Below are positions 1 through 11,627 of a stretch of DNA of 64,000 nucleotides, one piece after another. The stretch spans positions 457,210,321-457,274,320 of the forward strand of contig CM060990.1 of NCBI GenBank assembly GCA_030765065.1, written 5' to 3'. Made by a program: the position numbers and the translations under genes. Position 1 is the stretch's first letter; the number at the start of each line of letters is the position of its first letter. Source of the stretch: Deroplatys truncata (lineage: Eukaryota > Arthropoda > Insecta > Mantodea > Mantidae). A model generated the notes under the pieces. That model did no database searches, was not told the DNA's origin, and saw only the letters and a program-made list of their open reading frames with translations.

Positions 1-2199
1 GTTTAAAAAAATAGCCAATCAACAACCAGAAAAAGCTTTAGTTAAATGAAGGTATTCTATTGGAGTAGGATCAGCCAATCAGAGGCTTAAAATACAGAAA
101 TTTACAAATTTAGGCGGTAGAAATCAATTCAGTTGCTTGTAGATAGCGCTCATAACTGGACGCGTTGCAAAGTTAATATTTTTAAACATTTTTGGGGGGG
201 CAAAGGCCACCGGAAATTACATTTGGGGCGAAGGCTACCGGAAAGCGGGTACTATAGGTGCGGTTGCAACCAACTTCAAGTTCGTCTCCCAACAGTTGAA
301 ATATAATACAACTCCTTCAATACTACCTACTTCAAATTGACGCCCAAAGCGTGGTGCAAATAACGTAAAGATACTAATCTACTTCAAAGCGACTTATGAT
401 ACACCACAAGTGGAGACGTTCAGTGCTTCGGGTGTATCTACAGTATCCATCCACATACAGTGATGCAAATGATGCTACAAATTTCACAAAAGGGGTAGCA
501 TAGCATGAAGAAGCAACAGGAATGTAATATTAGTATTAGATTTTTTCCAGCTCTTTTGATGGGAACAGAGAAGTTTTGCATCCTGTTTTGACTGTATCGG
601 GACAGCCAAACAAAATGTCAGAAACTGTTCTTGTGGGACCACTATTTTAACTGTATCGAGTATATCCTTCTGCACAAACACTTAGGTTAATATTCTTGGT
701 TGCATTACGTGTTGAATACATACTGTGCCCATTCACAGTTGGAGGGGAGAAGTCAGAACATATGCAAGTTTGCTGGAAGATAAGAGCAAGGCAGTAGAAT
801 TAAGACAATCTCTGAGACTTCCAGATTGAAACCCACGTACCACACATTTTAACGCTACGCCACCCTTCAGAAGAGTTGAATGTTTGACATACGCAACTTA
901 CCCAGATCCACAATGCTGCCCTCTAACGGCGCCAGGAACAACTTATATACAAAGCATGCACGCCGGAGCATCTCACTACAAATGCTCCGTCATACAGGCT
1001 AATCCCTGAGGACATAAAATAGAAATAAACTGCTATTATAATTAAAAAGAAAAGCTAATCTGAAAATTAAGAAGCGCCAAAGAAACACTCGCTTAAACAA
1101 TTAAGGAAAACCATGAAATCCTTAGACAAGCTCTCAGTCTTAAGGATTTGATCCAAGACTTCCAGAATGTAAGCCTTAAGCATACTGCCCAAGGTATCTG
1201 GCCAATGTGTCCATTTCTTAGTTAAGTATATAAATATGAGGATGTTGAAGTTGTAAATATTAATGGCCGATTTAGACATTTAAAGTTTAAGTATTAAGAT
1301 GCTGGACTACTTGTGGACTACTTTATGCTGCCCAACACCAATAACACTAATGCTTTCAGCAATACTGAATTAAATATTTGTACTAAACTATGAAATGACG
1401 GTCATTTTACCGCCATTAACATTTCATACTTATTTTCTCTACAGTTGACTTAACCCACCACCGTCGAGCCTGAGTGCTTCAATAATACTTAATTTCATTG
1501 TGATTATTTTAATCTGCGGAATCTCTCTCTAACCTTTCTTCCACTAAATGAATTTTACCAAAAAATTCAAGGTTTCATTCAGAAGAATTGTTGTTAAACC
1601 AGTAATGCTGGTGTTATAATTGCACTCTATGTCGTGACTACTGCTGCTGCGCTTGCTGCGATGCTGCAAAATTAGTAAAGTTTGCTATCGAAACAATTTT
1701 TTTATTTATTTTTACAAGACATTTTGCACCGACCAAATGTTAGAATTAGCCTTGCTGGAAACAAGAATTGTTATTTATTTGTCCGTTAGTTTATGTATAC
1801 GTACTACATAGTACTTCTTTATTTAAACAGTTCTTTTTCATACTTTATTCTTCAATAATGTTATATGATGTCTAGCATGGTGGGTGTAGCTTATATTTAG
1901 AGCACTAAAGGTGGGTTCACATCGGGAAGTCATTTATAGGACTTTAAAGATGAGATTTTGTATCCTATACATTTGTTCCATACAAAACAAGTTGATAGTG
2001 TTTAGATTTGGAATATTTGTATACGACATTATTTACAAGTCAGTTTCAACATGCAGTGAACTTTGTTGCTCTCTGCAGCTGCTATTGCTTGTGTTGTTAT
2101 TGTGAAAGACGACGAGAGGAAACAAAACGAAACTAATATGGTGAATCAAACGTTTTTAGCTGAAAAGGAATTCATACGGTGCATACCATTCAATATATG
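1..2199. other. AT-rich stretch, no gene recognised
   Basis: Only short stop-bounded frames (60-70 codons) occur here, and none resembles a protein I know. Near 186-245 a G-rich motif of the form GGGGGCAAAGGCCACCGG recurs once about 35 bases later, which is a small degenerate duplication. There is no inverted-repeat-bounded element or tRNA-like head that I can support. Confidence 0.5.
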
Positions 2200-2495
2200 G
2201 AATTTGTGGTGGGTAAAACGTCGCTTGGGTGAGTTTTCTCCGGGTTCTCCGGTTTCCTCCGCCATGTTTCATTCCAGCGGTGCTCCATCATCACGTTTCC
2301 TATCATTCAACTGCATCTATCATCCACTTCCTCGCTCTCATCCCGGGCGTGTGGCTGGTCTCTCACTCACTGATCCGTAGGCCCTCTGCACCCCGTCAGG
2401 CTTCTGCCCCTGGGGTTGTAATAGTATATCCTGGGGAGTCCTCGGTTCGAATGGGCGTTAAGGAGGGAAGGCTCTGGCCCAGTTGGGCTTTTTCC
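2200..2495 (+). mobile_element. SINE (family with TTTGTGGTGG body), head missing
   Basis: From ATTTGTGGTGGGT onward this stretch aligns by eye with the body of the SINE at 18,766-19,135 on the other strand. Shared blocks include GTTTTCTCCGGGTTCTCCGG, a CTCCATCATCAC block and a pyrimidine-rich stretch. The tRNA-derived head seen in the other copy is absent, so this copy is 5' truncated. Its 3' part is longer than the other copy and runs into a GTCA/GTTA microsatellite. Confidence 0.6.
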
Positions 2496-2502
2496 GCCTT
2501 GC

Positions 2503-2575
2503 AGTTAGTTAGTTGGTCGGTCGGTCAGTCGGTCAGACGGTATGTTAGTCAGTCAGTCAGTTAGTTGGTTAGCAT
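2503..2575. repeat. (GTCA/GTTA/GTCG)n microsatellite
   Basis: Imperfect tetranucleotide repeats of GTTA, GTCG and GTCA. They directly follow the SINE body at 2,200-2,495 and may have grown from its tail. Confidence 0.85.
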
Positions 2576-3403
2576 TCCATTCAGTATTAAAGGAATTATA
2601 ATTCAAGGTTTTCAGGAATTTTGAAATGTTGTGGGGGAAACTTATTGCTCCTCTTATTGTATTACAAGATACAAACTTCAGAGCTGCTATTTCCCCGGCA
2701 GAACAACTATAATCGCACCACACTTAGAACCCAACTTGATGTAAACACATGACGTTATTAACTAGCCCGCAATAGGCGGTAAAGCAAAGTACTCCATAAC
2801 TTATAATACCTTAAAAATGCGTCATTGTCTGTGGTTTCTTCAAAGAAATATGTTAATCAAACGTAGTTCGAAACGCTTGATCAATTTGGAATAATAAATA
2901 ATATTAACTAAAGAAAGTTGTAGCTTCCGTTTAATACTGTGTGATGCCGTTCATCCCTCTTCTGTATTCATACGATTACGATGTGCAGTCGGTAAGGGGA
3001 TAAACACGGCTGCTTCTACAAGTGCTGAACACGAGGTCAGCGTGGAGGGATAAAAAATGTTTTGTTTACATTGAGTCCGGATCGGTTATAGCCGTAGCAT
3101 ACGCTTCCTATCAACAGGCGGCTCATTCAGAAGTCTCACGTATTTTTACAGAATTTCTTAAAGCAAGATTAATAAAATAATTCCCAAGGTATGTGGAGCT
3201 ATTTCACTTGAACTTCAGAATCAAACTGAGGTAATAACATAAGTTCAAAATAAATGTACTGTTTGAGACATTAAAGGACTATAAGTCTGTATAAATTATA
3301 GGGAGCAGTCTATTTGTAACACAGGAGACTGTAGCCCGGACACTTTGGTCGCATAAATTGTAAGTGTTTCTTTATTTTTCTTTCTTTCCATCTTTAGCCG
3401 CAA

Positions 3404-3442
3404 CTTATTATTATTATTATTATTATTATTGTTGTTGTTGTT
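3404..3442. repeat. (TTA)n-(GTT)n microsatellite
   Basis: Compound trinucleotide run of TTA followed by GTT, with no associated gene. Confidence 0.85.
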
Positions 3443-3820
3443 GGGGACTATCTACAGAGCGAGTTTGTCAGCTTCGAACTCCTCAAGCACTATGAGAATC
3501 CTTTTCCCGTTTATTCTCCCAAACTAAATTACAATTCACTAACGCTTCATCTGACGTGAGATTTCTGCTTTTGCTTCGGTTGTTAGGGGTTAAATTTGGC
3601 CAGCTTGAGGTGCTAGGTTCCTGTTCAAAAATATCTTCTTACTCCAGAATGTAATATTCCTAGAAAATTTCACTCGATTCTATTTTAAGTCACTTGAATT
3701 GAACATAAATCCAGTATCACATAGCGATGAAAAGAAACTAAAAGATTTTATAATTATTATCAAGAACATCTTAATTATATTTATTTTGACATGATTTTAT
3801 TGTATTTTTGATTTCCACAG

Positions 3821-4384
3821 ACGCCTAATAACGTACTAGAATGGAAAGAAGAGCAAAGGTGTTTGATTTGATGTGAATTTGTCCACACTGTTCCTATATT
3901 GGGGACATGGATGGTAAAGGTGCACATACAATTCAGCCTCCTCATAGAGGAAGTTTGTTCTACAATTATAAGCGTACTTTAGCATTATATAGCTTGCCGT
4001 AGTTAATGCTCATTATGAGTTTATTTACGCAAATGTTTAATTTTAAGGACAAGCTTCTGTTGATGGGGTTTTCACTCAACCTCCAACATAATCTTAAAAA
4101 TAAAGTGTTAAAAATTCTTGATCTTTAGCTGCTGCCCAGAAGAGAACAAATTACACAATTTATATTCTTTGCGGATGGTGCATTCGCCCTAGCAGAAAAT
4201 ATAATGAAACTATTTCCAGGAAGTTACAAACAAAAAAGTATAGAATCGATATATAATTATCTAATAAGTACAGCAAGAAGAATAGGAGAAAATGCATTTG
4301 GAATTCTAACATCTGTTTTTCGTGTGCTACGAAAGCCTATGAATGTAGTACCATACAAAGCAGCCGATTTTACATTGGCATACA
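3821..4384 (+). pseudogene. PIF/Harbinger transposase remnant
   Basis: This is the C-terminal part of a HARBI1-like DDE transposase, the nuclease that cuts and pastes PIF/Harbinger DNA transposons. The conceptual frames give DMDGKGAH (family form AIDGKH, first catalytic Asp), SLFYNYK, NAHYEFIYANV (family form DANYRFIYVDVG) and GQASVDGVF. They then give FFADGAFALAENIMKLFPG (family form VADDAFALSENLMKP, second catalytic region) and ARRIGENAFGILTSVFRVLRK (family form RARRVVENAFGILANRFRVL). The last 78 codons, 4,159-4,392, form one open frame. Upstream pieces sit in other frames, so the gene is dead. The remnant begins just after a TTTCCACAG acceptor-like site at 3,820, and these transposases often carry introns. 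The right end is cut at 4,385 by a mariner insertion, just where the family motif LACVLHNFLR would follow. Confidence 0.85.
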
Positions 4385-5660
4385 CCAGGTAGCCCAAACA
4401 GTTCTTTGCAGTTTTAGGTTTTCCGTATACATAATACGTGTAAAAGAAGTTGCCGCGTCACTGATTTTCAAAGGGGTAGTGCAGGTACGAAGCGAAAGTT
4501 CACTGAGGTAGTGCTTGCTCTCTGCAAGTGTTTACTTTTTTTTAATTTTTTTTTATATATACCCATAATAGATTAACAAAATGCAAGTACATACTTTGCG
4601 GGTCAGACTCTTGTGTCCAACCCACTTCAAAAATTCCCGTCGTAGGAGCAGACGTAATCGGTGATATTTCGTGACTTCGTACTGATAAGCGTCGCGTGGT
4701 CGCCTGCTTACAGTTCGAGCCAGGTCATTCAGGCAAACGGTAACTTCTTCACCAACAAGGAATACACGTATATTGTTATGATTCATGAAAAGACGCACCG
4801 AATTGCGGCTGAGGCTTGAAGGTTGTATTCTGAACGTTTTCCGACGTGACGTATGCCTTTCGCGCGCATTATACAATGTACAGAAATGCAATCAGTAATT
4901 GATTGATCATTCCAGGTATTATTATTTATTGATCATTAATTTTATCATCGTAATTAGGGTAAACAAGAGCTGCAGCTGACCTTGTAGTTCAGTACTTCAA
5001 CACAACGGATTTTGAAGCAGCGAAAATAGCATCCGTATAAACTACTCTTACACCAACAGCTTTATGGGAACGATTTCCAGAATCGCGTACGTGTTTGCAG
5101 AGGGCTCTTAAAGAAAATAAACCAAAATCCGTCGTCAATGACTCCAAAGCAAACTAATATAAGTAATCTCCATCATTGGGCCCCTGAGAATCTTTACTGG
5201 TTACAACAATATCACACGTAAGTTCAGTGAGGTCTTAGCGTGTGGTACGGCATTCGGGAAGACAATATTTATTATTTTGTATAAAATATATTTGGCTCCT
5301 AAGCATATTAAGCAGCTTTATTTCCAATTACTTCAGAATGGGCTGAATATTAAGAACTTTCTAGAAGACGTTCCACGTTAGTTGTCTCTAAATCACTGTC
5401 TCAGCACAATGGTACACATTCCATGATACTAGAGGAGTCAAACAAAATCTCAACAATGTGTTCCCCTGGACGGTGGATAGGTTGGGGTGGTTGCAATTGA
5501 GTTGTCAGCGTGCTCGTCCAATGGATTTTGTTTCTTATGGGGATATATCAAAGCCAGGGTTAGGAAACGGAACCAGAAAATCCACAAGTTTTAAAAGAAG
5601 GGATAAGTCATGTCTGTGGTTCAAGAAACGTTAAGACGTGAGTAGCTTATATATAAGAGA
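4385..5660 (+). mobile_element. Mariner-type element, family A (copy 1), decayed
   Basis: This is a DUF4817/IS630-Tc1-mariner superfamily element. It starts with CCAGGTAGCCCAAACAG, close to the terminus CCAGGTGGTCCAAACA of the second copy at 59,440-59,892. The 5' noncoding leaders of the two copies align for over 300 bases (shared blocks AAAAGAAGTTGCCGC, TCACTGAGGTAGTGCT, GTACTGATAAGCGTC). The transposase remnant begins near 4,735. In shifting frames it gives RLYSERFPT (N-terminal helix-turn-helix region), HPYKLLLHQQL, NLHHWAPENLYWLQQ and FLEDVPR. These are followed by GRWIGWGG and RARPMDF (family form RSPDLTPLDFFLWG). Several stops and frame changes make it inactive. The right end is not clearly defined; matching protein text fades near 5,640-5,660. 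Confidence 0.75.
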
Positions 5661-5689
5661 TCGAGCACACCTTTTTGAGCACACATGGG

Positions 5690-5900
5690 AAAAGATAGGG
5701 AAAACGATGGGAGATGCTAGGCTAGGAGGGTGTTCATGGAGGAAAATGATTTTATATGGGGGAGATAGGAGATATGAGGAGGGATGCTAGGCTAGACGCT
5801 GCTTGATGGATAGAATATGCATTTATATGGGCGAGATAGGAAACTGAGGAGAGGTATTAGGCTAGCAAGGGTTGAATGGTTGAGTATGTAGATCCATGGG
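5690..5900. repeat. Minisatellite, about 70-bp period, three units
   Basis: Units begin GATGCTAGGCTAG at 5,713 and 5,783 and GTATTAGGCTAG at 5,854, giving periods of 70 and 71. Each unit also carries an ATATGGGxGAGATAGGA block and a TTGATGGAT-like block. The array lies next to the 89-bp array at 6,310. Confidence 0.75.
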
Positions 5901-6268
5901 AGAAACAGCCGCATGTCCAACTTTTCAATTTTGAGGATTTCAACCTTTTCAGCATCAGAAAGTCGAATCACGGGCATTCCCCACTCGGTTCCTACAAGTT
6001 TAACAGTGACATTCTCTTCACCCTGAGACGCTATAATGCAGCTTTTAGAGTCCTTGGATCGAATCAGCACCAGTTAAAACTTGCTATTGTGTTCATGCTC
6101 CTTGTGGTCGTCAGCAAATACCAGAAGCATCGAAAGCGGTACTACTCGTATAGCATTGAAGGCTCCATTTGCTGCATGTACAATGTCGATGTCTTCTCCA
6201 GTGTAACACCATCCAGCATTCGGCAGACGAGCGAATTCCATAGGGCTGAGAGCAGCATAGTTGTGCAT
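5880..6268 (-). pseudogene. Unidentified coding-like stretch, broken
   Basis: On the minus strand two consecutive open stretches sit in the same frame, separated by a single stop near 6,076. The upper one reads with PMEFARLPNAGWCYTGED and VFADDHKEHEHNSKF. The lower one reads with SQGEENVTVKLVGTEWGMP and SDAEKVEILKIEKLDM. The plus strand also carries a 143-codon open frame over the same bases. I prefer the minus strand because its composition looks more protein-like (acidic and charged residues, few Cys). I cannot name the family and assign no function. It is sandwiched between two minisatellites, so chance openness cannot be excluded. Confidence 0.25.
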
Positions 6269-6289
6269 GATTTCACCGATAATTCAGGT

Positions 6290-6790
6290 AGTGTCATAGG
6301 TGCGTAGCGTTTAGGTGCGTATAGCTCCATATGATTTCAATACTATCGTAGGTGTTTAGGGTAAATCAGTTAGTATCACACGCGGATAGGTTCCATAGTT
6401 TAGGTGCGTATAGCTCCATATGCTTTCAATAATATCGTAGGTGTTTAGGGTAATTCAGTTAGTATCACAGGAGGATAGATTCCATGGTTTAGCCTTTATG
6501 GCTTCGTATGATTTCACAGCTAATTCGGGTAATATCATAGGTATTCAGGGTAACTCAGTATCATAGACAGACAGATTTCAGGAGTCGGGTGTATCATAGT
6601 TCACAGGTAATTAAGCTAGTATTCGATGTCATTTAGGGTAATCTAAGTAGTATCACAGGTGTTGGTGATAATTTCGATTAGCGATTTGTATCACAGCTAT
6701 TTATGTAATTTCAGGTGATTCAGGCAGTATCAAAGGTACTTGAGTCATTTTAACAAGTAATTCAGATAGTATCGTTAATATTTAAGGTAA
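6290..6790. repeat. 89-bp tandem repeat, degenerate towards the right
   Basis: TTTAGGTGCGTATAGCTCCA occurs at 6,310 and 6,399, and a diverged third unit starts at 6,488, giving a regular 89-base spacing. Within units the blocks ATCGTAGGTGTTTAGGGTAA and CAGTTAGTATCACA recur. From about 6,560 to 6,790 only fragments such as GTATCA, AGGTAATTCAG and TTTAGGGTAA persist, so the older end has decayed. Confidence 0.8.
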
Positions 6791-6796
6791 TTTTCA

Positions 6797-6988
6797 CGTA
6801 ATCCTGAATTCTTGTTTATCGGCGAATTGGTTATTAAATAACCGATAAAACACATACACACATTCACATTCAAACATCGTGAAACGTTCTGAATTAAAGA
6901 AAACATTTTCGAGCACAACCGGGAATCGAATCCATGATCCCTCATACTGCAGGAGGTGCTCTACTGACTGAGCTACGGGACCCGTCAT
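6797..6988 (-). mobile_element. SINE family S3 (tRNA head GTCCCGTAGCTCAGT)
   Basis: Read on the minus strand, the element starts GGTCCCGTAGCTCAGTCAG (A box) with GATTCGATTCCC (B box) about 45 bases later. This is the layout of a tRNA-type RNA polymerase III promoter. The 3' acceptor half does not pair, so it is a SINE head and not a tRNA gene. The body has GAATGTGAATGTGTGTATG and then TTATCGGTTATTTAATAA, ending CAAGAATTCAGG. The same body and end appear in the S3 copy at 58,713-59,233. Confidence 0.8.
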
Positions 6989-6989
6989 A

Positions 6990-9567
6990 GCAGTTAGTGT
7001 TTGTTTTCAAGCATTGCTTTTTCATTTAGTAAGGCATTCTCCCTCTTGGTATGGAGTCCCCTTTACAGTTCTGCATAGGTAAACCTTTTGGCATCCGCGC
7101 TATCCGGGATAAACAAACTTCAAAGAAGAAAGGCTTGATTAGGCTACCTGATATATGAACGTTAAGAGAGTATCTTAGCGTATGTTTTGATGAACACGTC
7201 TACAGAAATGCGAATATTTAACCAGGATCATGGGAGAAGTAATGTAATTATATTGGTTAAGGTTTGCCGCAAAATGCAAATTGCAAATTGTCACAAAGTG
7301 TAAATAAAAAGAATCAGAGTAAAATTTCCATCTTATTTTTCAAGTGAAAAAGGTGAACTCGAATAGCAGGACAAAATAGCATGAATAAACGTAGGCTTGT
7401 ATTCAGTATGAGTTAAAGAGGTTAATCTCACTCCTAATTCCTGTAATAAAAATATAATGCAATACTATACTTAAATTACCTCCATGCTTATTGTTTTACG
7501 AAAGCGAGCTCAGTTTTACGTCACGCAGTACTTTGTGGTGCACAAAATAAGTTCGTTTAGATCCATATATCTCGCTCTTCACTAATCCTGAAGATTTTGA
7601 GTCAGTTATTGTCTTCAATTCCATGTTTTACTGGAATTTTAGATTGTATATGCTTTTTCCACCTATCCAACCTCATCTATGAGGGTAGAAACAATTCCAT
7701 GCAAAGAATCCTTTCGTGCGTTCCTGCCCCTGAAATTCTTATTTTGATGATTCCATATACATTTTCTCACTTTCATTTCTTCTATTTAACATAATGCTTT
7801 AGTGGTTGACCACTCCATGCATGTTATTTATGAAAAAATAATATAATGTCGTTATTTGAGTGAATCTGAGCAAGAAGAGGTTGCAAAACAAGAGTGTTTT
7901 GTCTAGTCTGGCGATATATGCATGTGTATAATTCATTCATTTGTACAAAACGTGAACGTCTTCCATACCGGCCAGAGCATGCTGGGAACACAAGCTGTGT
8001 ACAAAATGTTTCTTCTGTGAACCTACCTTAAAACGGTTGTTTTAACTTCTGGTGGGTAACATTTATTTTATTCTAGCCTCCATGACATGTCTTCTAGAAT
8101 GCATTAGGGCATCAGGTAACTAACCACGAAGACGCACATGTGGCTGATTACAATGAATCAAACACTGAAATACAGTTATGAATGTAAACAGTATGCATGG
8201 TGAGGCACTACGTAGTGCGTGCCATCACACTACCTAAATAAAATGAAGAAATACGTATTTTAAATTATTTGCATACTCCACGATTATTTCAAGAATACGT
8301 TCATGCTTATTATTCCTAACGGCGCAATGAAATGGCTTGTCTGAGAATAGAAAACCATAGAGGTTGAAGGAAGCAACTGAAAATTGCAAGTTTGCAACCT
8401 TACTATGTTATTATTCTATGGATCCGTGCTACTTCTGTCCTGGCACGGATTCACTGCTCTCTGGGTTTTCAGTCTAGACTCTAGCTGGGATTGGAGAGGA
8501 AAGAGAAGAGCCCTAATTCGTGCCAGTTAGTACCTGTCATGGCTTATCTTGGCAGCACATGCGAATCATAAGTACCAACTTTATCTTACACCAACGACAA
8601 AGTGTGCTACACTGAGAAGTGAGAATTATTATAAAGTCGCGATTTATTATATTATATTCGTCATTAATTTTGCATTATTTATACTTAATATTAAATTAAT
8701 AGTTTTTATAATGCTGTCTGCACTGCCAGCAGTTCAGCGGATGATTGTGGGAGAAGCAAAGACTCTACAGACATCTGCACCCGTCCAGCTGTGAGTTTGC
8801 GCGAGTAATTTGAACGGGAACCGTGGTGTTTGGCTTAGTTTCATTAATGCGTGTACTTGCGCTCTATAATAGTGTCTCTACCATTAAACCGTACTGTATT
8901 CTGCAAACCCTTTTGAACGCGCTTCACCTTGAAACGTCACTTCTTTAAGTTCCACAAGGGACTTGTGTTTGAGAAAATTCCGAAAACATGTCAATAAAAT
9001 CTAATTTGTATCAAAGACCTCCCTGAAGTATATCTCAAGGAACTACTGGAAGTATATCCGTTATTTGAAGAAAGCCGATTGAAAAGTGAACTTCAGGCTT
9101 CTTTCTCAAGACTAGAATTGTGCTCTGTCGCTGGAGCTGTACCGTTACTCTTGCTTATACATAATGAAGGTTTATGTGATACTTTCTAACAAACAGTAAA
9201 CCTTCTGAAGTTGTTAATCACATGCAGTCAGTGGAAGTGGTGGAGGTGGTATATTTATTGCATCATATAATAATTTCGGGGAGGTATTCCTGGCCCTGCC
9301 ACTGCATTCGTGTGTCGAACGCCACTGTTGGTGAGCAGAGTCCAACTCTGTGATGCGTGTCCTTATATGCCTTCAAACTTGTAACACACAGAGATTATTT
9401 TCCTGTGACCGTGGACGCGTTAAAAGCTGACGTGAGCAATGCACACACTCACTATTCACAAGCCCACGGCCTTCGCCAAGACTAGTGGCTGCTCGCACGA
9501 TCAGTACATGAGTACAGACCAAGCCGTGTGTGCGCGCAAGACTTCGAATTAGTTCATAGCTTTTTGG
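6990..9567. other. AT-rich stretch, no gene recognised
   Basis: Short open frames only, and none recognisable. A perfect 8-bp hairpin (ATCCGTGC/GCACGGAT, 13-base loop) lies at 8,422-8,450. The part at 9,280-9,560 is richer in G and C than its surroundings, but I find no coding or tRNA-like signal in it. Confidence 0.5.
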
Positions 9568-10818
9568 CAGAGCCGGCCTTAGGCACGTGCAAGCGGTGCG
9601 GCTGCACCTGGCCCCGCGCAAAGAATTAAAAAAGAACTGAGCTGAATTTTTGGTCTTACAGATGAAAATAATGAAAAGGAATAAAGCGAGCCATTATGGA
9701 AATAACTTTTATTTTTAATAGCAGTGTAGAGTAGTTGTACTTTTAATTTTAATAACAACGTAGTATAGTAAAGTAGACGTAGTAATAAACTACTGGCGCC
9801 TGGAATTTTTATCACAGGGAGCACCGTGAGATGGCGAGTGGGAATGTTATTCAACACCGACTATGTGTTTGTTGCGCATTTGTAGGAATTATTGTGAGTT
9901 TAAAGTACGACGTATATTTAACGCTTTTCGGTCACACGATTCGTGTGTTGTGTGCATGTTATATTTATGTTATAAAAGAGTAAATCTTATACTGTAAAGT
10001 TAAAAATGCTGAGAGCGAAATGTCTCGTGAAAGGGACAAATTTCGAAAATACGAACCAGGCGCTCAAAAAGACAAGAAAAAGTTAATTGTTGAACTCACA
10101 AAAGGATGCTTACGAAAACTTTCTTCAATCTAAATCTTCAAAACCCAAGAATGACACTAAAGGATGCTTAAATTACGACAGTTTTAACAGTAGTGACTTT
10201 CCATCTGGTGGTTTAGGTGAAAAAGAAAATGAAGTATTCAATTGTAACCCGCCTGTTATTCCACATTCAGGTAGACTTAGTAGTAGTGACCATGAAATGT
10301 CACAAATCCAGGTACTTGGCCTAATGCATTCACGTCCCTATCATTGACGAAATTGTGCAAAAGCGTCCTGCTAAAGTTATAAATTTTGATTATTCTTTAA
10401 CTGAGAGCAGGAAAGCTCCTTCGTCTCATTTTTACATAGGAACATTATCCAATGGAAAGAAAGCATGTCGGAAATGGCTCGTGTCTTCAAAATCGACTGA
10501 CAAACTTTTTGAGTCTCTTTCAAAGCCTAAGTGTGCATACAAACTTCTAAATGTCTTAAGTATAAGAATAGACGACAGTGTAGTGATGAACACTCTAATA
10601 AGAGCGTATCCTAAAATAACTGTGAACCTTATCTCATCTTGAATTTTGTTTTTATTATTAACACTTATTAATTAGCCTACCTATTAAGATTCCATGAATT
10701 CTTTGCATACCACACCAGTAGACTATAGGACTGCTAGTGGTGCTTTTATGTATCGATCATTGTAGGAGCCCCGCAGTGAAAGTTTGCACATGCCCCGCAT
10801 CAGATAAGGCCGGCCCTG
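9568..10818 (+). mobile_element. hAT DNA transposon, internally deleted, both ends present
   Basis: The left end reads CAGAGCCGGCCTTAGGC and the right end is its inverted match (…TAAGGCCGGCCCTG). The flanks are CTTTTTGG (9,560-9,567) and CTTTTTCA (10,819-10,826), an 8-bp target duplication with two mismatches, as expected for hAT elements. The 1,251-bp interior holds only the two ends of the transposase gene (see 10,020-10,642), so this is a deletion derivative that would depend on an external transposase. No other hAT sequence in the window shares these termini. Confidence 0.9.
10020..10642 (+). pseudogene. hAT transposase (TTF/ZMYM-type), core deleted
   Basis: The frame starting at ATG 10,020 gives KFRKYEPGAQKDKKK, the typical N-terminal GAQKRK motif of this hAT branch, and stops after 37 codons. 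Frames at 10,087-10,347 and 10,355-10,642 continue with a low-complexity linker and then DEIVQKRP. The last frame carries HFYIGTLSNGKKACRKWLV (TTF-type zinc-finger region, family form YYYRKLSNGEKVKRSWLVYS). It ends in KLLNVLSIRIDDSV, which resembles the C-terminal hAT dimerisation segment (LSILSIENDIA). The Cys-rich end of the TTF domain and the whole RNase H-like DDE core are missing between SKSTDKLF and the C-terminal segment. Such proteins normally exceed 600 residues. This copy cannot make an active enzyme. Confidence 0.8.
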
Positions 10819-11328
10819 CTTTTTCAGTCGGTATGTTGCGAACCTTTGAAAATACCTTCAAATCGGAACATTTAGATGCAGCGTAGTGAACATTAGTTTG
10901 AACTTGGTTTAAAGATGTGGTACACAGTAGAAGAGAGGAAGTTTATTAAGAAATAGAGTTGGAGGTGCCGGCGACTATTTAATAGAAAGTTCACAAATTC
11001 GCTCATTCTTTCTAAGAGGACAATACACAAATGGGTACACACCCGGCCAGCTACGAGAAAATTGGATAAAAAGGTTACGAGAAAACGTCACGTTTTAACA
11101 GAAGAGAAATTAGGTAAACTTGGCGCCTGATTAGAAGCTAATCCAAGAAGGTCATTAAGGACACTTAGTAGAGATTTGGGTTAAAAAATTTTGATTTTTT
11201 GTTTTTTGTTGAAATCGATTATAAATGGTATAAGGAACATACCTACGTAGATGGTCCAGCGATGTTATAGTATAGTGCTCGCCTTGTTGTTTTTTGCTAT
11301 TTTCTATAAGTTTTATTTTTTAAATTTC

Positions 11329-11627
11329 AGGTACACTTTTCTCAAAATCTATTTTACTTAGAAGTTTGAAATGTTTTGTAATTGCACAGAATGTTTAGCT
11401 GCATTTAGAAGGTTAGATATTTTGATCCTAAATTACATGGCTTCCACGAAAACAATTATGAATATAAAAGATTACGCCAAAAATGATTTTCTTGGGACTG
11501 TTTTTTAAAACTTAATTAGTCCTTCAAATGGGCAAATAGTTAACCGGCTATCTTAAGCTATTTATAAAAAATCCATAATAAAAATTTGGCGAGGTTCTGA
11601 TCTTTGTTTTCAGAGAAAAGTGTACCT
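11329..11627. mobile_element. Candidate MITE with perfect 15-bp terminal inverted repeats
   Basis: AGGTACACTTTTCTC at 11,329-11,343 is matched by its exact reverse complement at 11,613-11,627. The 269 bases between are AT-rich with no coding signal. I see no clear target duplication, so the class is unknown. It sits inside the insert that splits the mariner transposase of family B. Confidence 0.5.

Noticed and set aside
6915-6985. Possible tRNA gene on the minus strand
   Set aside because: The acceptor stem does not pair and an S3 SINE body follows.
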